Shown: positions 24,394 through 33,631 of the stretch, piece by piece
How positions within the stretch are numbered: position 1 is the stretch's first letter
Layout of the letters: each line of letters starts with the position of its first letter
Assembly (NCBI GenBank): GCA_016124645.1
Contig: WGNE01000049.1
Span: 1-35,818, forward strand
DNA: 35,818 nucleotides
DNA from: Alphaproteobacteria bacterium
Lineage (GTDB): Bacteria > Pseudomonadota > Alphaproteobacteria > Micavibrionales > UBA2020
Direction: 5' to 3'
Program-made: the position numbers and the translations under genes
Notes under the pieces: model-generated
Databases searched by the model: none
What the model was told of the DNA's origin: nothing
What the model saw: only the letters and a program-made list of their open reading frames with translations

Positions 24394-26316
24394 ATGAAAC
24401 ACCGTTTCACAAAGTTTTTGATGATACCGGTTCTGGCCGCGCTCATGCTGGGCGGCTACACGGTTCTGGCGCAGGGCGCCGTGACCATCAACCGCACGGT
24501 CAAGCTGACCGTGGGCAAGGCCGATACGGTCAACCTCGGCACCGCCGCCTCCGACGTGCTGGTCGCCAACCCCGCCGTGGCGGACGTCGGCTCGCTGCGC
24601 TCCAACCGCCTTTACATGGTCGGCAAGAGCGTGGGGGATACCAACGTGCTGGCTTTCGACGAGCAAGGCAACCAGCTCGCCAACATCAACATCCAGGTCC
24701 GGGTGGACGAGCAGACGCTGCGCGACACGCTGCATGAATTCTTCCCGAAGGAAAACATTTCCATTCATACCGTCAACGACAGCATCATCCTGAAGGGCGA
24801 GGTCTCGACGCCTTCCGTCGCCAATCAGGTGCGCGACCTCATCGGCCGCTTCGTGAAGACGCAGGGCCAGAGCCTCGTCGATCTCATGACGGTCGAGGGC
24901 GAGCAGCAGGTCATGCTGAAGGTCAAGGTGCTGGAAGCCAACCGCAATGTGCTGCGCGAATACGGCTTCGACACCGACTACAAGTCCGGCTCTTCGAAAA
25001 GCAACTTCTCGACCAACGGCGGCGTGGGGCTGACGGCGCTCACCCAGTTCGCGTCCGGCAAGCTGTACTGGAACGACACGGGAAAGTTCGGTCCGCTGCA
25101 GGTGGCCTTGCAGGGGCTGGAGCGCGACGGTCTCGTCAACACGCTGGCCGAGCCGACGCTGACGGCAATTTCCGGCGAAACCGCGGGCTTCCTCGCGGGC
25201 GGGGAATACCCCGTGCCCGCCGGCCGCGACAGCCAGGGCAACGTCTCCATCGAGTTCAAGCAGTTCGGCGTCTCGCTCAACTTCAGCCCGACGGTGATGG
25301 AAAGCGAGCGCATCTCGCTCCAGCTTTCGACCGAGGTCTCGGAAAAATCGGACACCGACAGCGTGACCTTGCAGAACACCATCATTCCCGGCCTGACCGT
25401 GCGCCGCGCGCAGACGACGGTGCAGATCGGCAGCGGCGGCACGCTGATGATCGCGGGGCTGCTGAAATCCAGCACGGTTGATAGCATGAACGGCTTCCCG
25501 GGCCTGAAGGACCTGCCCATCATCGGCGAATTGTTCAAGTCCAAGTCCTTCCAGCGCGGCGAGTCCGAGCTGGTCATCCTCGTCACGCCATATATCGTGC
25601 AGCCCTATGCGCAGGCGAGCGCGGAGCGCGTGCAGACCGGCGCGGCCGACGGCCGTCCGCAAAGCATCATCGAAACCAGCGCGCCCGCGCCTTCGGGCGG
25701 CGGCACTGCGGCGCCGGTTTCCAGCCCCGTGCAAGGCCCGGCGGTCGCGCCGCACCGCGTGAAGAAGGCCTATTACGCCCCGCAGGGCGACCAGCGCACG
25801 GCGGGCGTGAGCATCCGCAACGCCGGCCCGCTTGACGGGGATGACGCGGAAGATATCCATTCCGCTGCCGAGGCCAAGCCCCTGCCGCAGCTCAAGCAAT
25901 GGGGAAGCGCGCCCGCGAGCGGCACGGCGGCCGCCGCACCGGTCACGCCTGTAACGGCGGAGCATATCGCCGCGCCGCAACCCGCGCCGGTGAAAAAGAC
26001 GCCCGTCGGGAAAGCCGCCGTGAAAGAACCGGCGGCGAAAAAAGAGGCAGCCGCGACGCCGTCGCCCAAGCCTGCCGCGCAGGCGACGGTCAAGGAGCGC
26101 GCGGTCGCGGTCGAGCGCGAAGCGGTTCCGAGCTTTTCCGCCGGCGTGAAGGACGACCGCACGGCGGGCATGGAAATCCACGCCGCCCGTCCGCTGCAGG
26201 CCTCGCAAGCAGACCCGCTTTCGTACTCTTTCATGCGCGGTCTGAAGAAAGTTTACGGCCGCAAGGCCCCCACGGGGCTGGGCGGCGGCGCCGGTTACGG
26301 CTATATTGTAGATTAA
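24394..26316 (+). CDS. cpaC: Tad secretin CpaC/RcpA with long C-terminal insertion
   Basis: The protein has 640 residues. It has a signal peptide (1-28), the pilus N-domain (about 28-105), a BON-like domain (TLRDTLHEFFPKENISIHTVNDSIILKGEV) and the secretin core (about 195-405, ending SELVILVTPYIVQPYA). The last residues YGRKAPTGLGGGAGYGYIVD resemble the usual CpaC end. Between core and end lies an Ala/Pro/Lys-rich segment of about 200 residues containing two copies of an RTAG motif (D466-QRTAGVSIRNAGPL and D587-DRTAGMEIHAARPL), 121 residues apart. The secretin forms the outer-membrane pore for the Flp pilus. Confidence 0.93.
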   Translation: MKHRFTKFLMIPVLAALMLGGYTVLAQGAVTINRTVKLTVGKADTVNLGTAASDVLVANPAVADVGSLRSNRLYMVGKSVGDTNVLAFDEQGNQLANINIQVRVDEQTLRDTLHEFFPKENISIHTVNDSIILKGEVSTPSVANQVRDLIGRFVKTQGQSLVDLMTVEGEQQVMLKVKVLEANRNVLREYGFDTDYKSGSSKSNFSTNGGVGLTALTQFASGKLYWNDTGKFGPLQVALQGLERDGLVNTLAEPTLTAISGETAGFLAGGEYPVPAGRDSQGNVSIEFKQFGVSLNFSPTVMESERISLQLSTEVSEKSDTDSVTLQNTIIPGLTVRRAQTTVQIGSGGTLMIAGLLKSSTVDSMNGFPGLKDLPIIGELFKSKSFQRGESELVILVTPYIVQPYAQASAERVQTGAADGRPQSIIETSAPAPSGGGTAAPVSSPVQGPAVAPHRVKKAYYAPQGDQRTAGVSIRNAGPLDGDDAEDIHSAAEAKPLPQLKQWGSAPASGTAAAAPVTPVTAEHIAAPQPAPVKKTPVGKAAVKEPAAKKEAAATPSPKPAAQATVKERAVAVEREAVPSFSAGVKDDRTAGMEIHAARPLQASQADPLSYSFMRGLKKVYGRKAPTGLGGGAGYGYIVD

Positions 26317-26329
26317 GGGAGAAAGCACC

Positions 26330-27001
26330 ATGCGTCAGCCAAGCTTCTGGTCGGGATTACTGGCATCCTGCGGCATCATCGTGTCGCTCGCGACGCTTTC
26401 CGCCTGCGACATGACGACGCCGTCGCAGGTCAAGACCGGCGAGATCCGGGTGATGGACAGCATGAAGACCGTCAGGGTCGATGCGCAGGCCGTTGACGAG
26501 CAGCAGGTCGCCGTCATCGCCGACGACTACCGCGCCACCGGCAAAAGCCGCGTGATGCTGCTGCTGCCCTATCTGGAAGGCAATCCCGTCAATCGCGTTG
26601 CGGCCCGGCACCGCGGCGAAATGTACAAAAAAGCGCTGATGAAGCGCGGGGTGGGCGAGGTCGAGGTTTCCTATCTCGCCGTGAAGGACCCGCAAAAGGC
26701 GCAGACCGGCGTGCTGAGCTACATGGCCGAAACGGCCGAGGGACCCAAGGACTGCACGCCGCTGGTCGGCTACAACGGCGGCGACACGCGCACGGCGATG
26801 GAGAAATACGGCATCGGCTGCGAGATGAAGACGGCCATCAGCCGCATGGTCGTCCAGCCCTCGGACCTCATGGGCAAGGGCGGCACGCCGCAGGATGAAT
26901 CCCGCCGCGAGGGCGCGGTGGTCGAGAAATACAAGGCCGGCACGCAGAATACGCCGCTGCAGGGCACGCTCAGCGCCAGCACGGTCGGATCGGGAGGCTG
27001 A
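26330..27001 (+). CDS. cpaD: Pilus assembly lipoprotein CpaD
   Basis: The protein has 223 residues. The signal peptide ends in a lipobox LSAC with the lipidated C26, so it is an outer- or inner-membrane lipoprotein. The CpaD domain is recognisable by YRATGKSRVMLLLPY, VGEVEVSYLAV and especially GIGCEMKTAISRMVVQPSDLM, a form of the conserved Cys-containing motif followed by a potential cell-wall or secretin contact. It follows cpaC by 13 bp with GGGAG upstream, and cpaE starts 7 bp after. It is thought to stabilise the secretin. Confidence 0.9.
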   Translation: MRQPSFWSGLLASCGIIVSLATLSACDMTTPSQVKTGEIRVMDSMKTVRVDAQAVDEQQVAVIADDYRATGKSRVMLLLPYLEGNPVNRVAARHRGEMYKKALMKRGVGEVEVSYLAVKDPQKAQTGVLSYMAETAEGPKDCTPLVGYNGGDTRTAMEKYGIGCEMKTAISRMVVQPSDLMGKGGTPQDESRREGAVVEKYKAGTQNTPLQGTLSASTVGSGG

Positions 27002-27007
27002 CGGGGA

Positions 27008-28246
27008 ATGGCCGATATCACCGCCGCATTGCTGCCGACATCGCGCGTGGACTTCTACGTGCTGGACGACGGCACGGAAGCGACCGCGCGCAAGCTGTCC
27101 GACGACTGGCGCTTCGCGCGCGTGGACGTGCAAATCACGCGGGCGGGCATCGATCATGCCATCAACACCTACGGGCAATACGCCTCTCCCGAGCTGATCA
27201 TCATCGAGACCGACGACATCAGCGACGCCTTCATCGAAAAGCTGGGCGGGCTGGCGGGCGTCTGCGCGCAGGGCACGGACGCCGTCATCATCGGCCCGAT
27301 GAACGACGTGCATCTGTACCGCAGCCTCGTCGGCATGGGGGTGCGCGATTACCTCGTGCGTCCGGTGGGCGAGAAGGACCTGCTCCACATCATCGCCCGC
27401 GTGCTCGTCGATAAGCGCGGCACGGCGGGCGCGCGGCTCGTCGCCGTCGTCGGCAGCAAGGGCGGCGTGGGCACGACAAGCGTCGCGCAGGCGCTGGCCT
27501 CCATCATGGCCGAGCAGCTCAAGCAGAAAACCCTGCTGATGGACGCGGCGGGCAGTTCCGGCAGCCTCGGCATCGCCTTCGGCGCGGAACCCGCGACCAA
27601 CTTCGCCGAGGCCGTGCGCATCGGCTCCGAAGGTACGGAAGACGACATGAAGCGCATCATCCAGCCCGCGACGGAGCAGCTTTCCCTGCTGGTCTGCGGC
27701 GGGGAGGCGATGCTCTCCGACCGGCCGGACCCCGACGGGGTCGAGGCGTTGGTCACGCGTATCATGCAGAAATATCCCGTGGTGGTGATGGACCTTTCCG
27801 GTTCCTCGGTGCCGATCCAGAAACGCATCCTCGCGCTCGCCGGGCACGTCGTGGTGGTTTCCACCGCGCAGCTGCCCGCGCTGCGCAACTGCCGCACGCT
27901 GCTCAACGAGTTGCGCCACATGCGCAACGGCACGGAAGGCACGGAGCTCGTCATCAACATGCAGGGCGTCGCCGGCTCGGACGAGGTGCCGCTGCGCGAG
28001 TTGAAGAACGCGCTTGACCGCGAGCATTCGGCGGTCATCGCCCACCTGCCCAAGATCTTCGCCGGCAGCGAGGCGGCGGGCAAGGGCGCGCTCAGCATCA
28101 AGGGCGGGGACGACGTCTTCAAGCAGCTCGCCGATATCGCGTCGCGGGCCTGCGGGGCGACGGCGAAGGAAGAGGGCGGGGACGACGGCAAGTCCGGCGG
28201 GCCTTTCGCCTTCCTGAAAAACATCGGCAAGGCCACAAGCAAATAG
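27008..28246 (+). CDS. cpaE: Pilus localisation ATPase CpaE/TadZ
   Basis: The protein has 412 residues. Residues 1-135 form a receiver-like domain (RVDFYVLDD, ELIIIETDDI, GVRDYLVRPV) without a clear phosphorylatable Asp. The MinD/ParA-type ATPase follows: the Walker A-like KGGVGTTS (151-158) has Thr where the P-loop Lys would be, as known for CpaE/TadZ atypical walkers; then LLMDAAGSSGSLGIAFG and VVVMDLSGS. It positions the pilus machinery at a cell pole. A poly-charged C-terminus (KEEGGDDGKSGGPFAF) ends the protein. Confidence 0.92.
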   Translation: MADITAALLPTSRVDFYVLDDGTEATARKLSDDWRFARVDVQITRAGIDHAINTYGQYASPELIIIETDDISDAFIEKLGGLAGVCAQGTDAVIIGPMNDVHLYRSLVGMGVRDYLVRPVGEKDLLHIIARVLVDKRGTAGARLVAVVGSKGGVGTTSVAQALASIMAEQLKQKTLLMDAAGSSGSLGIAFGAEPATNFAEAVRIGSEGTEDDMKRIIQPATEQLSLLVCGGEAMLSDRPDPDGVEALVTRIMQKYPVVVMDLSGSSVPIQKRILALAGHVVVVSTAQLPALRNCRTLLNELRHMRNGTEGTELVINMQGVAGSDEVPLRELKNALDREHSAVIAHLPKIFAGSEAAGKGALSIKGGDDVFKQLADIASRACGATAKEEGGDDGKSGGPFAFLKNIGKATSK

Positions 28247-28284
28247 CCGCCGTCGGATAAAACAACGAGAGGCCGTTTCAGCAG

Positions 28285-29865
28285 ATGTTCGGAAAACGCC
28301 CAGACGACAAGACGCCGGGACAGGCGACGGAAAAGCCGCAGCAGCCGGCCAAGCCCGCCGCGCCGCCGCTGACGCCCGAGCCGCCGCCGCAAGAAACGCA
28401 ACCGGAGGCGAAGCCCGAAGCGCCGCCCGCCGCCGCGACGGAAAAGCCGCCCGCGCCGCCCGCCGACGCGGCGCCGCCGCCGCAAAAATCCGAGCCGCCG
28501 CCCGCGCCCAAACCGCCGCCGCCGAAGAAAAAAGCCTCGGACGAACCGCCCATCGGCGGTCACCAGCAGGCGGCGCCGCCGCCCAGCGTCGCCAACCCGC
28601 GCATGGACCGCGCGCGCAAGCGCATATGGGCCGACCTGCGCGACGGCATCGACCTGAAATCCCTCGCGCGCATGGACGCGGAGGCCGCGCGGGCGGAAAT
28701 TTTGTCCGCCGTGCAGGAAATCGGCCAGTTCCGCGGCCTCGACGTCACCCCGGCCGAGCTGGCGCAGGTCGCCAAGGAAGCGGCGGACGACATGCTGGGC
28801 TTCGGCCCGCTGGAAGAGCTGCTGGAGATGGACGGCATCGCCGATATCATGATCAACGGGCCGAAGACGATCTACATCGAGCTGAACGGCAAGATCCAGC
28901 GCGCGACCATCGAGTTCCGCGACAACCAGCACCTTTTGACCATCTGCCAGCGCATCGTCGGCGTCATCGGCCGCCGCGTCGATGAATCATCGCCGATATG
29001 CGACGCGCGCCTCGCCGACGGCTCGCGCGTGAACGTCATCATCCCGCCGCTGGCCATCGACGGCTGCGCGATGACCATCCGTAAATTCGCGAAGGAAAAG
29101 CTGACCCTCGACAAGCTCGTCGAGTTCAAGGCCATGACGCCCAATTGCGCGGAGATGATCAAGATCGTCGGCAACTGCCGCGCCAACGTGCTGGTTTCCG
29201 GCGGTACGGGTTCGGGCAAGACGACGATGCTCAACTGCCTCACCCGCTACATGAACCAGGGCGAGCGCATCATCACCTGCGAGGATGCGGCCGAGCTGCA
29301 ACTGCAGCAGCCGCACGTCGTGCGCCTCGAGACCCGCCCGCCCAACCTCGAGGGCGTGGGAGAGGTCACGATGCGCGACCTCGTCAAGAACTGCCTGCGT
29401 ATGCGTCCCGACCGCATCATCGTCGGCGAGGTGCGCGGGCCCGAGGCCTTCGACCTCCTGCAGGCCATGAACACGGGCCACGACGGCTCCATGGGCACGG
29501 TCCACGCCAACAACCCGCGCGAGGCCCTGTCGCGCATGGAGAACATGATCGCCATGGGCGGGCTGAACCTGCCCATCACCGCCGTGCGCGAGCAGATCGC
29601 CTCGGCGATCAACGTCATCATCCAGGTGCAGCGCCTGCGCGACGGCTCGCGCAAGGTCACCCATATCAGCGAGATCACGGGGATGGAGGGCGAGGTCGTG
29701 ACGATGCAGGACCTCTTCCGCTTCGATTTCGAGGGCGAGGACGAATACGGCCGCATCATCGGCAAGCAGAAATCCTCCGGCCTGCGCCCCATCCTCTACG
29801 AGCGCGCGCGGATGTTCGCGCTGGAGAAAAAGCTGCTCGACGTCATGGCGGAGGCATATACCTGA
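28285..29865 (+). CDS. cpaF: Pilus secretion ATPase CpaF/TadA with proline-rich N-terminus
   Basis: The protein has 526 residues. The N-terminal 98 residues are extremely Pro/Ala/Lys/Glu-rich ([20 protein letters not shown] and similar), absent from most CpaF. The three-helix N-domain and the ATPase core follow: Walker A GGTGSGKT (306-313), Asp box [20 protein letters not shown] and the His box [17 protein letters not shown]. This hexameric motor drives Flp pilus polymerisation and retraction at the inner membrane. tadB starts 1 bp after the stop. The proline tract could be a flexible tether or bind CpaE or TadB; this is inference. Confidence 0.95.
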   Translation: MFGKRPDDKTPGQATEKPQQPAKPAAPPLTPEPPPQETQPEAKPEAPPAAATEKPPAPPADAAPPPQKSEPPPAPKPPPPKKKASDEPPIGGHQQAAPPPSVANPRMDRARKRIWADLRDGIDLKSLARMDAEAARAEILSAVQEIGQFRGLDVTPAELAQVAKEAADDMLGFGPLEELLEMDGIADIMINGPKTIYIELNGKIQRATIEFRDNQHLLTICQRIVGVIGRRVDESSPICDARLADGSRVNVIIPPLAIDGCAMTIRKFAKEKLTLDKLVEFKAMTPNCAEMIKIVGNCRANVLVSGGTGSGKTTMLNCLTRYMNQGERIITCEDAAELQLQQPHVVRLETRPPNLEGVGEVTMRDLVKNCLRMRPDRIIVGEVRGPEAFDLLQAMNTGHDGSMGTVHANNPREALSRMENMIAMGGLNLPITAVREQIASAINVIIQVQRLRDGSRKVTHISEITGMEGEVVTMQDLFRFDFEGEDEYGRIIGKQKSSGLRPILYERARMFALEKKLLDVMAEAYT

Positions 29866-29866
29866 C

Positions 29867-30853
29867 ATGAACGGCTCCGTTCTCATGCTCATCATTATCG
29901 CGATACTGGTGGCGGGCGGCGTCCTCGCCTACGTCACCAGCGCGCGCCAGCAAAGGCGCGACCGGCTGATGTCGGTCATCACACGCGACAAGAACGCGGG
30001 CGCGGGCGGCGGCGATGAGAGCAAGGACAAGCAACTGGCCCGCCAGCGCGCGGATATCGCAAAAAAGCTGAAGCAGGCCGGGCAGGAAGAAGAGAAGAAG
30101 AAGGACAAGACCACCATCCGCGAGAAGATGATACAGGCGGGCATCGAGGCGCCGGTCTCGCGCTACTGGCTGGGCTCGCTCGCCGCCGCCGTGGTCGTCT
30201 GGGGGCTGACCTCGACCATGACGAGCTGGCCGCAGATCGCCGTCATCCTCGTGTCCTTCACCGCTTTCATGGGCCTGCCGCGCTTTTTCCTGAACTGGAA
30301 GGCCGCGCGCCGCCAGAAGAAGTTTTTGGAAGAGCTGCCCGACGCGCTCGACGCCACGGTGCGCCTTTTGCAGGCGGGGATGCCGATGAGCGAGGCCATC
30401 GCGATGGTCGCGCGCGAATACACCGGCCCGCTGCGCGAGGAGATGATGCGCATCTACGAGAACCAGAAGATCGGCGTGCCGCTGGGCGAGGCGGCCTACC
30501 AGACCGCCAAGCGCATTCCGCTGACGGAAGTGCACATGTTCGCGACCGCCCTGCAGATCCAGAGCGAGACGGGGTCTTCCCTGAGCGAGGTTCTGGGCAA
30601 CCTCTCGCAGGTCATCCGTTCGCGCTTCAGGCTCAAGCGCAAGGTCAAGGCGCTCTCGTCCGAGGCGAAATCATCCGCCGCCATCATCGGCGCGCTGCCG
30701 ATCATCGTCGCGACGGGGCTCTACTTCGTCAACCGCTCGTATATCGAGGTGCTGTTCGACACGCGGCAGGGCCACTTCGTGCTGGCCGGCGCGATCGCGT
30801 GGATGTGCGTGGGCATCCTCGTCATGCGCCAGATGATCAACTTCAAGATATAG
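29867..30853 (+). CDS. tadB: Tad inner-membrane platform protein TadB
   Basis: The protein has 328 residues. It has one N-terminal membrane helix (LMLIIIAILVAGGVLAYVTS), a charged region rich in Lys (KKLKQAGQEEEKKKDK), two helices near 100-140 and a T2SSF (GspF-like) domain at about 160-290 (ALDATVRLLQAGMPMSEAI, then KIGVPLGEAAYQTAKRIPL, SGSSLSEVLGNL-type loop), ending with two C-terminal helices. TadB and TadC form the platform on which CpaF acts. It overlaps no gene but follows cpaF by 1 bp and precedes tadC by 9 bp. Confidence 0.93.
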   Translation: MNGSVLMLIIIAILVAGGVLAYVTSARQQRRDRLMSVITRDKNAGAGGGDESKDKQLARQRADIAKKLKQAGQEEEKKKDKTTIREKMIQAGIEAPVSRYWLGSLAAAVVVWGLTSTMTSWPQIAVILVSFTAFMGLPRFFLNWKAARRQKKFLEELPDALDATVRLLQAGMPMSEAIAMVAREYTGPLREEMMRIYENQKIGVPLGEAAYQTAKRIPLTEVHMFATALQIQSETGSSLSEVLGNLSQVIRSRFRLKRKVKALSSEAKSSAAIIGALPIIVATGLYFVNRSYIEVLFDTRQGHFVLAGAIAWMCVGILVMRQMINFKI

Positions 30854-30862
30854 GGAGGCGGC

Positions 30863-31828
30863 ATGGATTTTTTCAACCTTGATTCGAACGCCTATGTCGT
30901 GATGCTCTCCGCCGTGGCCGCGGCCATTTCCTTCGCCGCCTTCGCCATCCCCCTGCTGGCGCGTAAGGAGAAGAAGGAGCGCTTCAAGGACGTCATCGAG
31001 AAAAAGCGCAAGGCGCTTTTCGACCAGGCGCGCGAGCAGATCGAGAAAAAGCAGACCCGCCAGCAGCCGGAGATTTCCGCCGCGAAATCCATCGCCGTCT
31101 TCTACAAGCTGCAAAGGCTGGCGGGGGAGGCGAGCCATTCGGCGCGCGACCTGATGCTGCGCGCGGGCATCCGCAACCCCATGGCGCCGCTGTTCTACCT
31201 GATCTCGCGCATCGTCCTGCCGCTGGTCTTTGCGGGCATCGCGATGCTGTTTCTCTCCGCCGGCAACCACGACGGGGAAATGAGCCACACGAAGATCGCC
31301 CTGATCATTTTCGCGGCGGCGGCGGCGGGGTTCTTCCTGCCCAGCCTGCTGATGAAGAACACGGCCGACAAGCGCCAGCTTGAAATCTCCCTCGCTTTCC
31401 CGGACAGCCTCGACATGATGCTGATCTGCGTGCAGGGCGGCATCGGCATCGAGGCGGCGATCAACCGCATCGCCGAAACCGTGTCCGAGCATTCGGAAGC
31501 GCTGGCGGAGGAACTGGGCATCCTGAGCGCGGAGCTGGGCATGCTCAACGACCGCAAGGCCGCCTTCAAGGGCTTCGCCGACCGCGTGGGCAGCGGCCCC
31601 GCGCGCTCCTTCGCCAACGCCATGCTGCAGGCGGAGCAATACGGCACCTCCGTCTCCAAGGCCCTGCGCGTGCTGGCCAGCGAAACGCGCGAGGTGCGCA
31701 TGGCGACGGCGGAGCAAAAGGCCGCCTCCCTCCCGCCGAAGCTGACGGTGCCGATGATTTTGTTTTTCCTGCCCGCGCTCTTCGCCGTCATCCTCGGCCC
31801 CGCCATCATCCGCTTCGTGACGCGATAG
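30863..31828 (+). CDS. tadC: Tad inner-membrane platform protein TadC
   Basis: The protein has 321 residues. It has an N-terminal helix (VVMLSAVAAAISFAAFAIPLL), a charged cytoplasmic loop, two central helices and a T2SSF domain (SLDMMLICVQGGIGIEAAI, AELGMLNDRKAAFKGFADR, MLQAEQYGTSVSKALRVLASE) and a C-terminal helix (FFLPALFAVILGPAIIRF). It is paralogous to TadB, and the two probably form a heteromeric platform. A strong bidirectional terminator lies 20 bp after the stop and ends both this operon and the convergent TadD-like gene. Confidence 0.93.
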   Translation: MDFFNLDSNAYVVMLSAVAAAISFAAFAIPLLARKEKKERFKDVIEKKRKALFDQAREQIEKKQTRQQPEISAAKSIAVFYKLQRLAGEASHSARDLMLRAGIRNPMAPLFYLISRIVLPLVFAGIAMLFLSAGNHDGEMSHTKIALIIFAAAAAGFFLPSLLMKNTADKRQLEISLAFPDSLDMMLICVQGGIGIEAAINRIAETVSEHSEALAEELGILSAELGMLNDRKAAFKGFADRVGSGPARSFANAMLQAEQYGTSVSKALRVLASETREVRMATAEQKAASLPPKLTVPMILFFLPALFAVILGPAIIRFVTR

Positions 31829-31847
31829 GGGATATCCTCAGGCAAAC

Positions 31848-31881
31848 AAAAAACGCGCCGGTTTTCACGGGCGCGTTTTTT
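31848..31881. terminator. Bidirectional intrinsic terminator between tadC and the TadD-like gene
   Basis: AAAAAACGCGCC and GGCGCGTTTTTT form a 12-bp stem with a 10-nt loop. A tracts and T tracts on the two sides suit termination from both strands, and it lies exactly between convergent genes. Confidence 0.92.
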
Positions 31882-31902
31882 GCAGGCTGAAAGAAAGCCG
31901 GG

Positions 31903-32751
31903 TTATTTTTTGCGCAGGCTGACGGGGGGCTTGGGCACCACGTTCTTGCGCAGGTCGCTGACGATCTGGATGTTGCGGGCGATGGCGGTGTTGTCGGGCG
32001 ACATCACCAGCGCCTGGCGCAGCGTGGTCAGCGACTGGTCGAACATGCCTTGGCTGGCAAGGCAGAGCGCGAGGTTGTTCATGACCGAGGTCTTGTCGCC
32101 CTTCCAGCCGTCGAGCGCGACGCGGAACAGCTTTTCCGCGCCCTTGTGGTCGCCCTGCGCGTCCAGCACCACGCCCATCAGGTTGGCGCTTTCGCCGCGC
32201 CACGGGTTTTCCGTTTGCGCGTCCAGCATCGGCGCCAGCAGCGCATGGGCGTCGTCGAACTTGCCGAGCGCGATCTGGTCGGCGGCCAGCTCGTTCGCCA
32301 GCTGCGGGTCGAGCGCGGGCGCGGCCACGGGCTTGCCGTCCTTGTCCGCGGGCGGCAGCGTATAGGGGGTCAGCAGGAAGGCCGCCTGTTCGGCGTCCCC
32401 TGTCTTGCGCAGCATCTGCGCGTAGCCGATGGAAATGCTCATGTCGCGCTTGTGGCGTTCATGCAGCTTCTTGTAGAGCTCCAGCGCTTCCTTCGTATGG
32501 CCGCCGGCCATCGCGTCCGCGGCGGCGGTCTTCAGGTGCGCGTCGGTTTCCTTGTAGTCGCCCGACAGGCTGTCGCCGACCTTGGCGATATCCGTGTTCG
32601 GCTTGATGTTGGTGCAGCCCCCCAGCGCCAGCAGGACGGCCAGCGGCAAGACGGCCAGCGCCGTATGGCGAAGGGATTTTTGGAAGGTGGCTTTGTTTGT
32701 CGTCGTCATCTGTGTCATCCGTCCGTTCTTCGGGTGGCGGGGCGGGGTCAT
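31903..32751 (-). CDS. tadD: TadD-like TPR lipoprotein
   Basis: The protein has 282 residues if it starts at the ATG at 32751, which overlaps the stop of the upstream gene in an ATGA; in-frame ATGs at 32718 and 32706 would shorten the unusual N-terminal stretch. The lipobox is LALGGC (C46 from 32751). TPR-like helical pairs follow, about residues 70-260: GHTKEALELYKKLHERHK, TGDAEQAAFLLTPY, GKFDDAHALLAPMLD, GDHKGAEKLFRVALDGW and GMFDQSLTTLRQALVMSPD. TadD lipoproteins are pilotin-like and help the secretin reach the outer membrane. It is on the strand opposite to the main Tad operon. Confidence 0.88.
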   Translation of the reverse strand: MTPPRHPKNGRMTQMTTTNKATFQKSLRHTALAVLPLAVLLALGGCTNIKPNTDIAKVGDSLSGDYKETDAHLKTAAADAMAGGHTKEALELYKKLHERHKRDMSISIGYAQMLRKTGDAEQAAFLLTPYTLPPADKDGKPVAAPALDPQLANELAADQIALGKFDDAHALLAPMLDAQTENPWRGESANLMGVVLDAQGDHKGAEKLFRVALDGWKGDKTSVMNNLALCLASQGMFDQSLTTLRQALVMSPDNTAIARNIQIVSDLRKNVVPKPPVSLRKK

Positions 32752-33347
32752 TCAGGCCCGATGCCGGGCTGGACCTGAACCCGCACCGGCTGCTGCTGGA
32801 ATTCCTGCGGAATGTCGCTGTTGGAGCCCGTGGTCGTCGAACTGCCGCTCGCGATCGGGGGCGGGGGCGCGCTGCTGCCCTGACCGGGCTGGACGGGCGT
32901 CACTTCATAGCAACCGTCCGGGCAATAGTAATAGGTGTCGCTGGAGCAGGAAGTGGAGCCGGTGCACATGCGGCGGATGCGCACGTATTTCTTTTGCACG
33001 GCGGTCACGATGATGTTTTTCTCCATCACCACCTGTCCGCGGCGGTCCAGCACGGTGAAGGCGGTGCTGCCCGGCAGGCGGGGCATGATGACCAGCAGGC
33101 GCGGCGTGTCGAGCGCGATCGACGCATGGTCGGGGTTGGTCACGATGACGCTGGCCGCGTCCTGGTCGAGGCGCAGCAGGTAGGTGCGGTCCGGCGTGAT
33201 GCGGATGCTGCCGTCAGCGCCCACCACGGCCTGTTGCGCCGCAGAATCGTCGTTTCCGGTATAAGGCATGCCCCCCGCATAGGCGCCGCCGGCGGCGACG
33301 AGCAGGAAGGTCAGAACCATCATGAAAAGAGGCCAGCTTTTGCTCAT
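32748..33347 (-). CDS. Stand-alone pilus N-domain protein, Tad-associated
   Basis: The protein has 199 residues. A signal peptide (MSKSWPLFMMVLTFLLVAAGGAYA) is followed, about residues 45-118, by a domain matching the pilus-formation N-terminal domain of CpaC by eye: ITPDRTYLLRLDQDAASVIVTNPDHASI against VGKADTVNLGTAASDVLVANPAVADV, then LLVIMPRLPGSTAFTVLDRRGQ. A Cys-rich module with four Cys pairs (RRMCTGSTSCSS, YYYCPDGCYEV) and a Ser/Thr/Gly/Pro/Gln-rich tail follow, with no secretin core. It could be an accessory subunit of the CpaC channel. Its stop overlaps the TadD-like start, indicating a two-gene operon. Confidence 0.82.
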   Translation of the reverse strand: MSKSWPLFMMVLTFLLVAAGGAYAGGMPYTGNDDSAAQQAVVGADGSIRITPDRTYLLRLDQDAASVIVTNPDHASIALDTPRLLVIMPRLPGSTAFTVLDRRGQVVMEKNIIVTAVQKKYVRIRRMCTGSTSCSSDTYYYCPDGCYEVTPVQPGQGSSAPPPPIASGSSTTTGSNSDIPQEFQQQPVRVQVQPGIGPE

Positions 33348-33585
33348 TTTTGTGCGTATCCCGTAAAACCCCAGTACTTCTTATATGATGCTCTGAAAGG
33401 GGGAGTAAAGTAAAGTAAATATGCCATTGGAATCTATGGTTTTTTCAACATTAGGGAAATTGAGGGGGCTGGCGGGGCCTGCGAATTTCCCGCTCAATTT
33501 ATTGTTTTTTACTGGCTTTTTCGGCGTTTATGGATTATTGAAGGCTGGCGAAAATAGCACCAAGGGAAAAAGATTAACATAATAA

Positions 33586-33615
33586 TTGACAGTCGCACTG
33601 AGTCGGCTGTATAAG
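33586..33615 (+). promoter_or_regulatory. Sigma70-type promoter of the adhesin gene
   Basis: TTGACA at 33586-33591, an 18-base spacer, and TATAAG at 33610-33615 match the housekeeping consensus well. A start near 33622 would give a leader of about 113 nt. Confidence 0.7.
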
Positions 33616-33631
33616 GTTTAGACATAATTGT

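Noticed and set aside
23509-26331. A 940-codon open frame on the minus strand
   Set aside because: It covers cpaB and cpaC antisense; its composition (Arg, His, Ala rich) is that of a GC-rich shadow frame.
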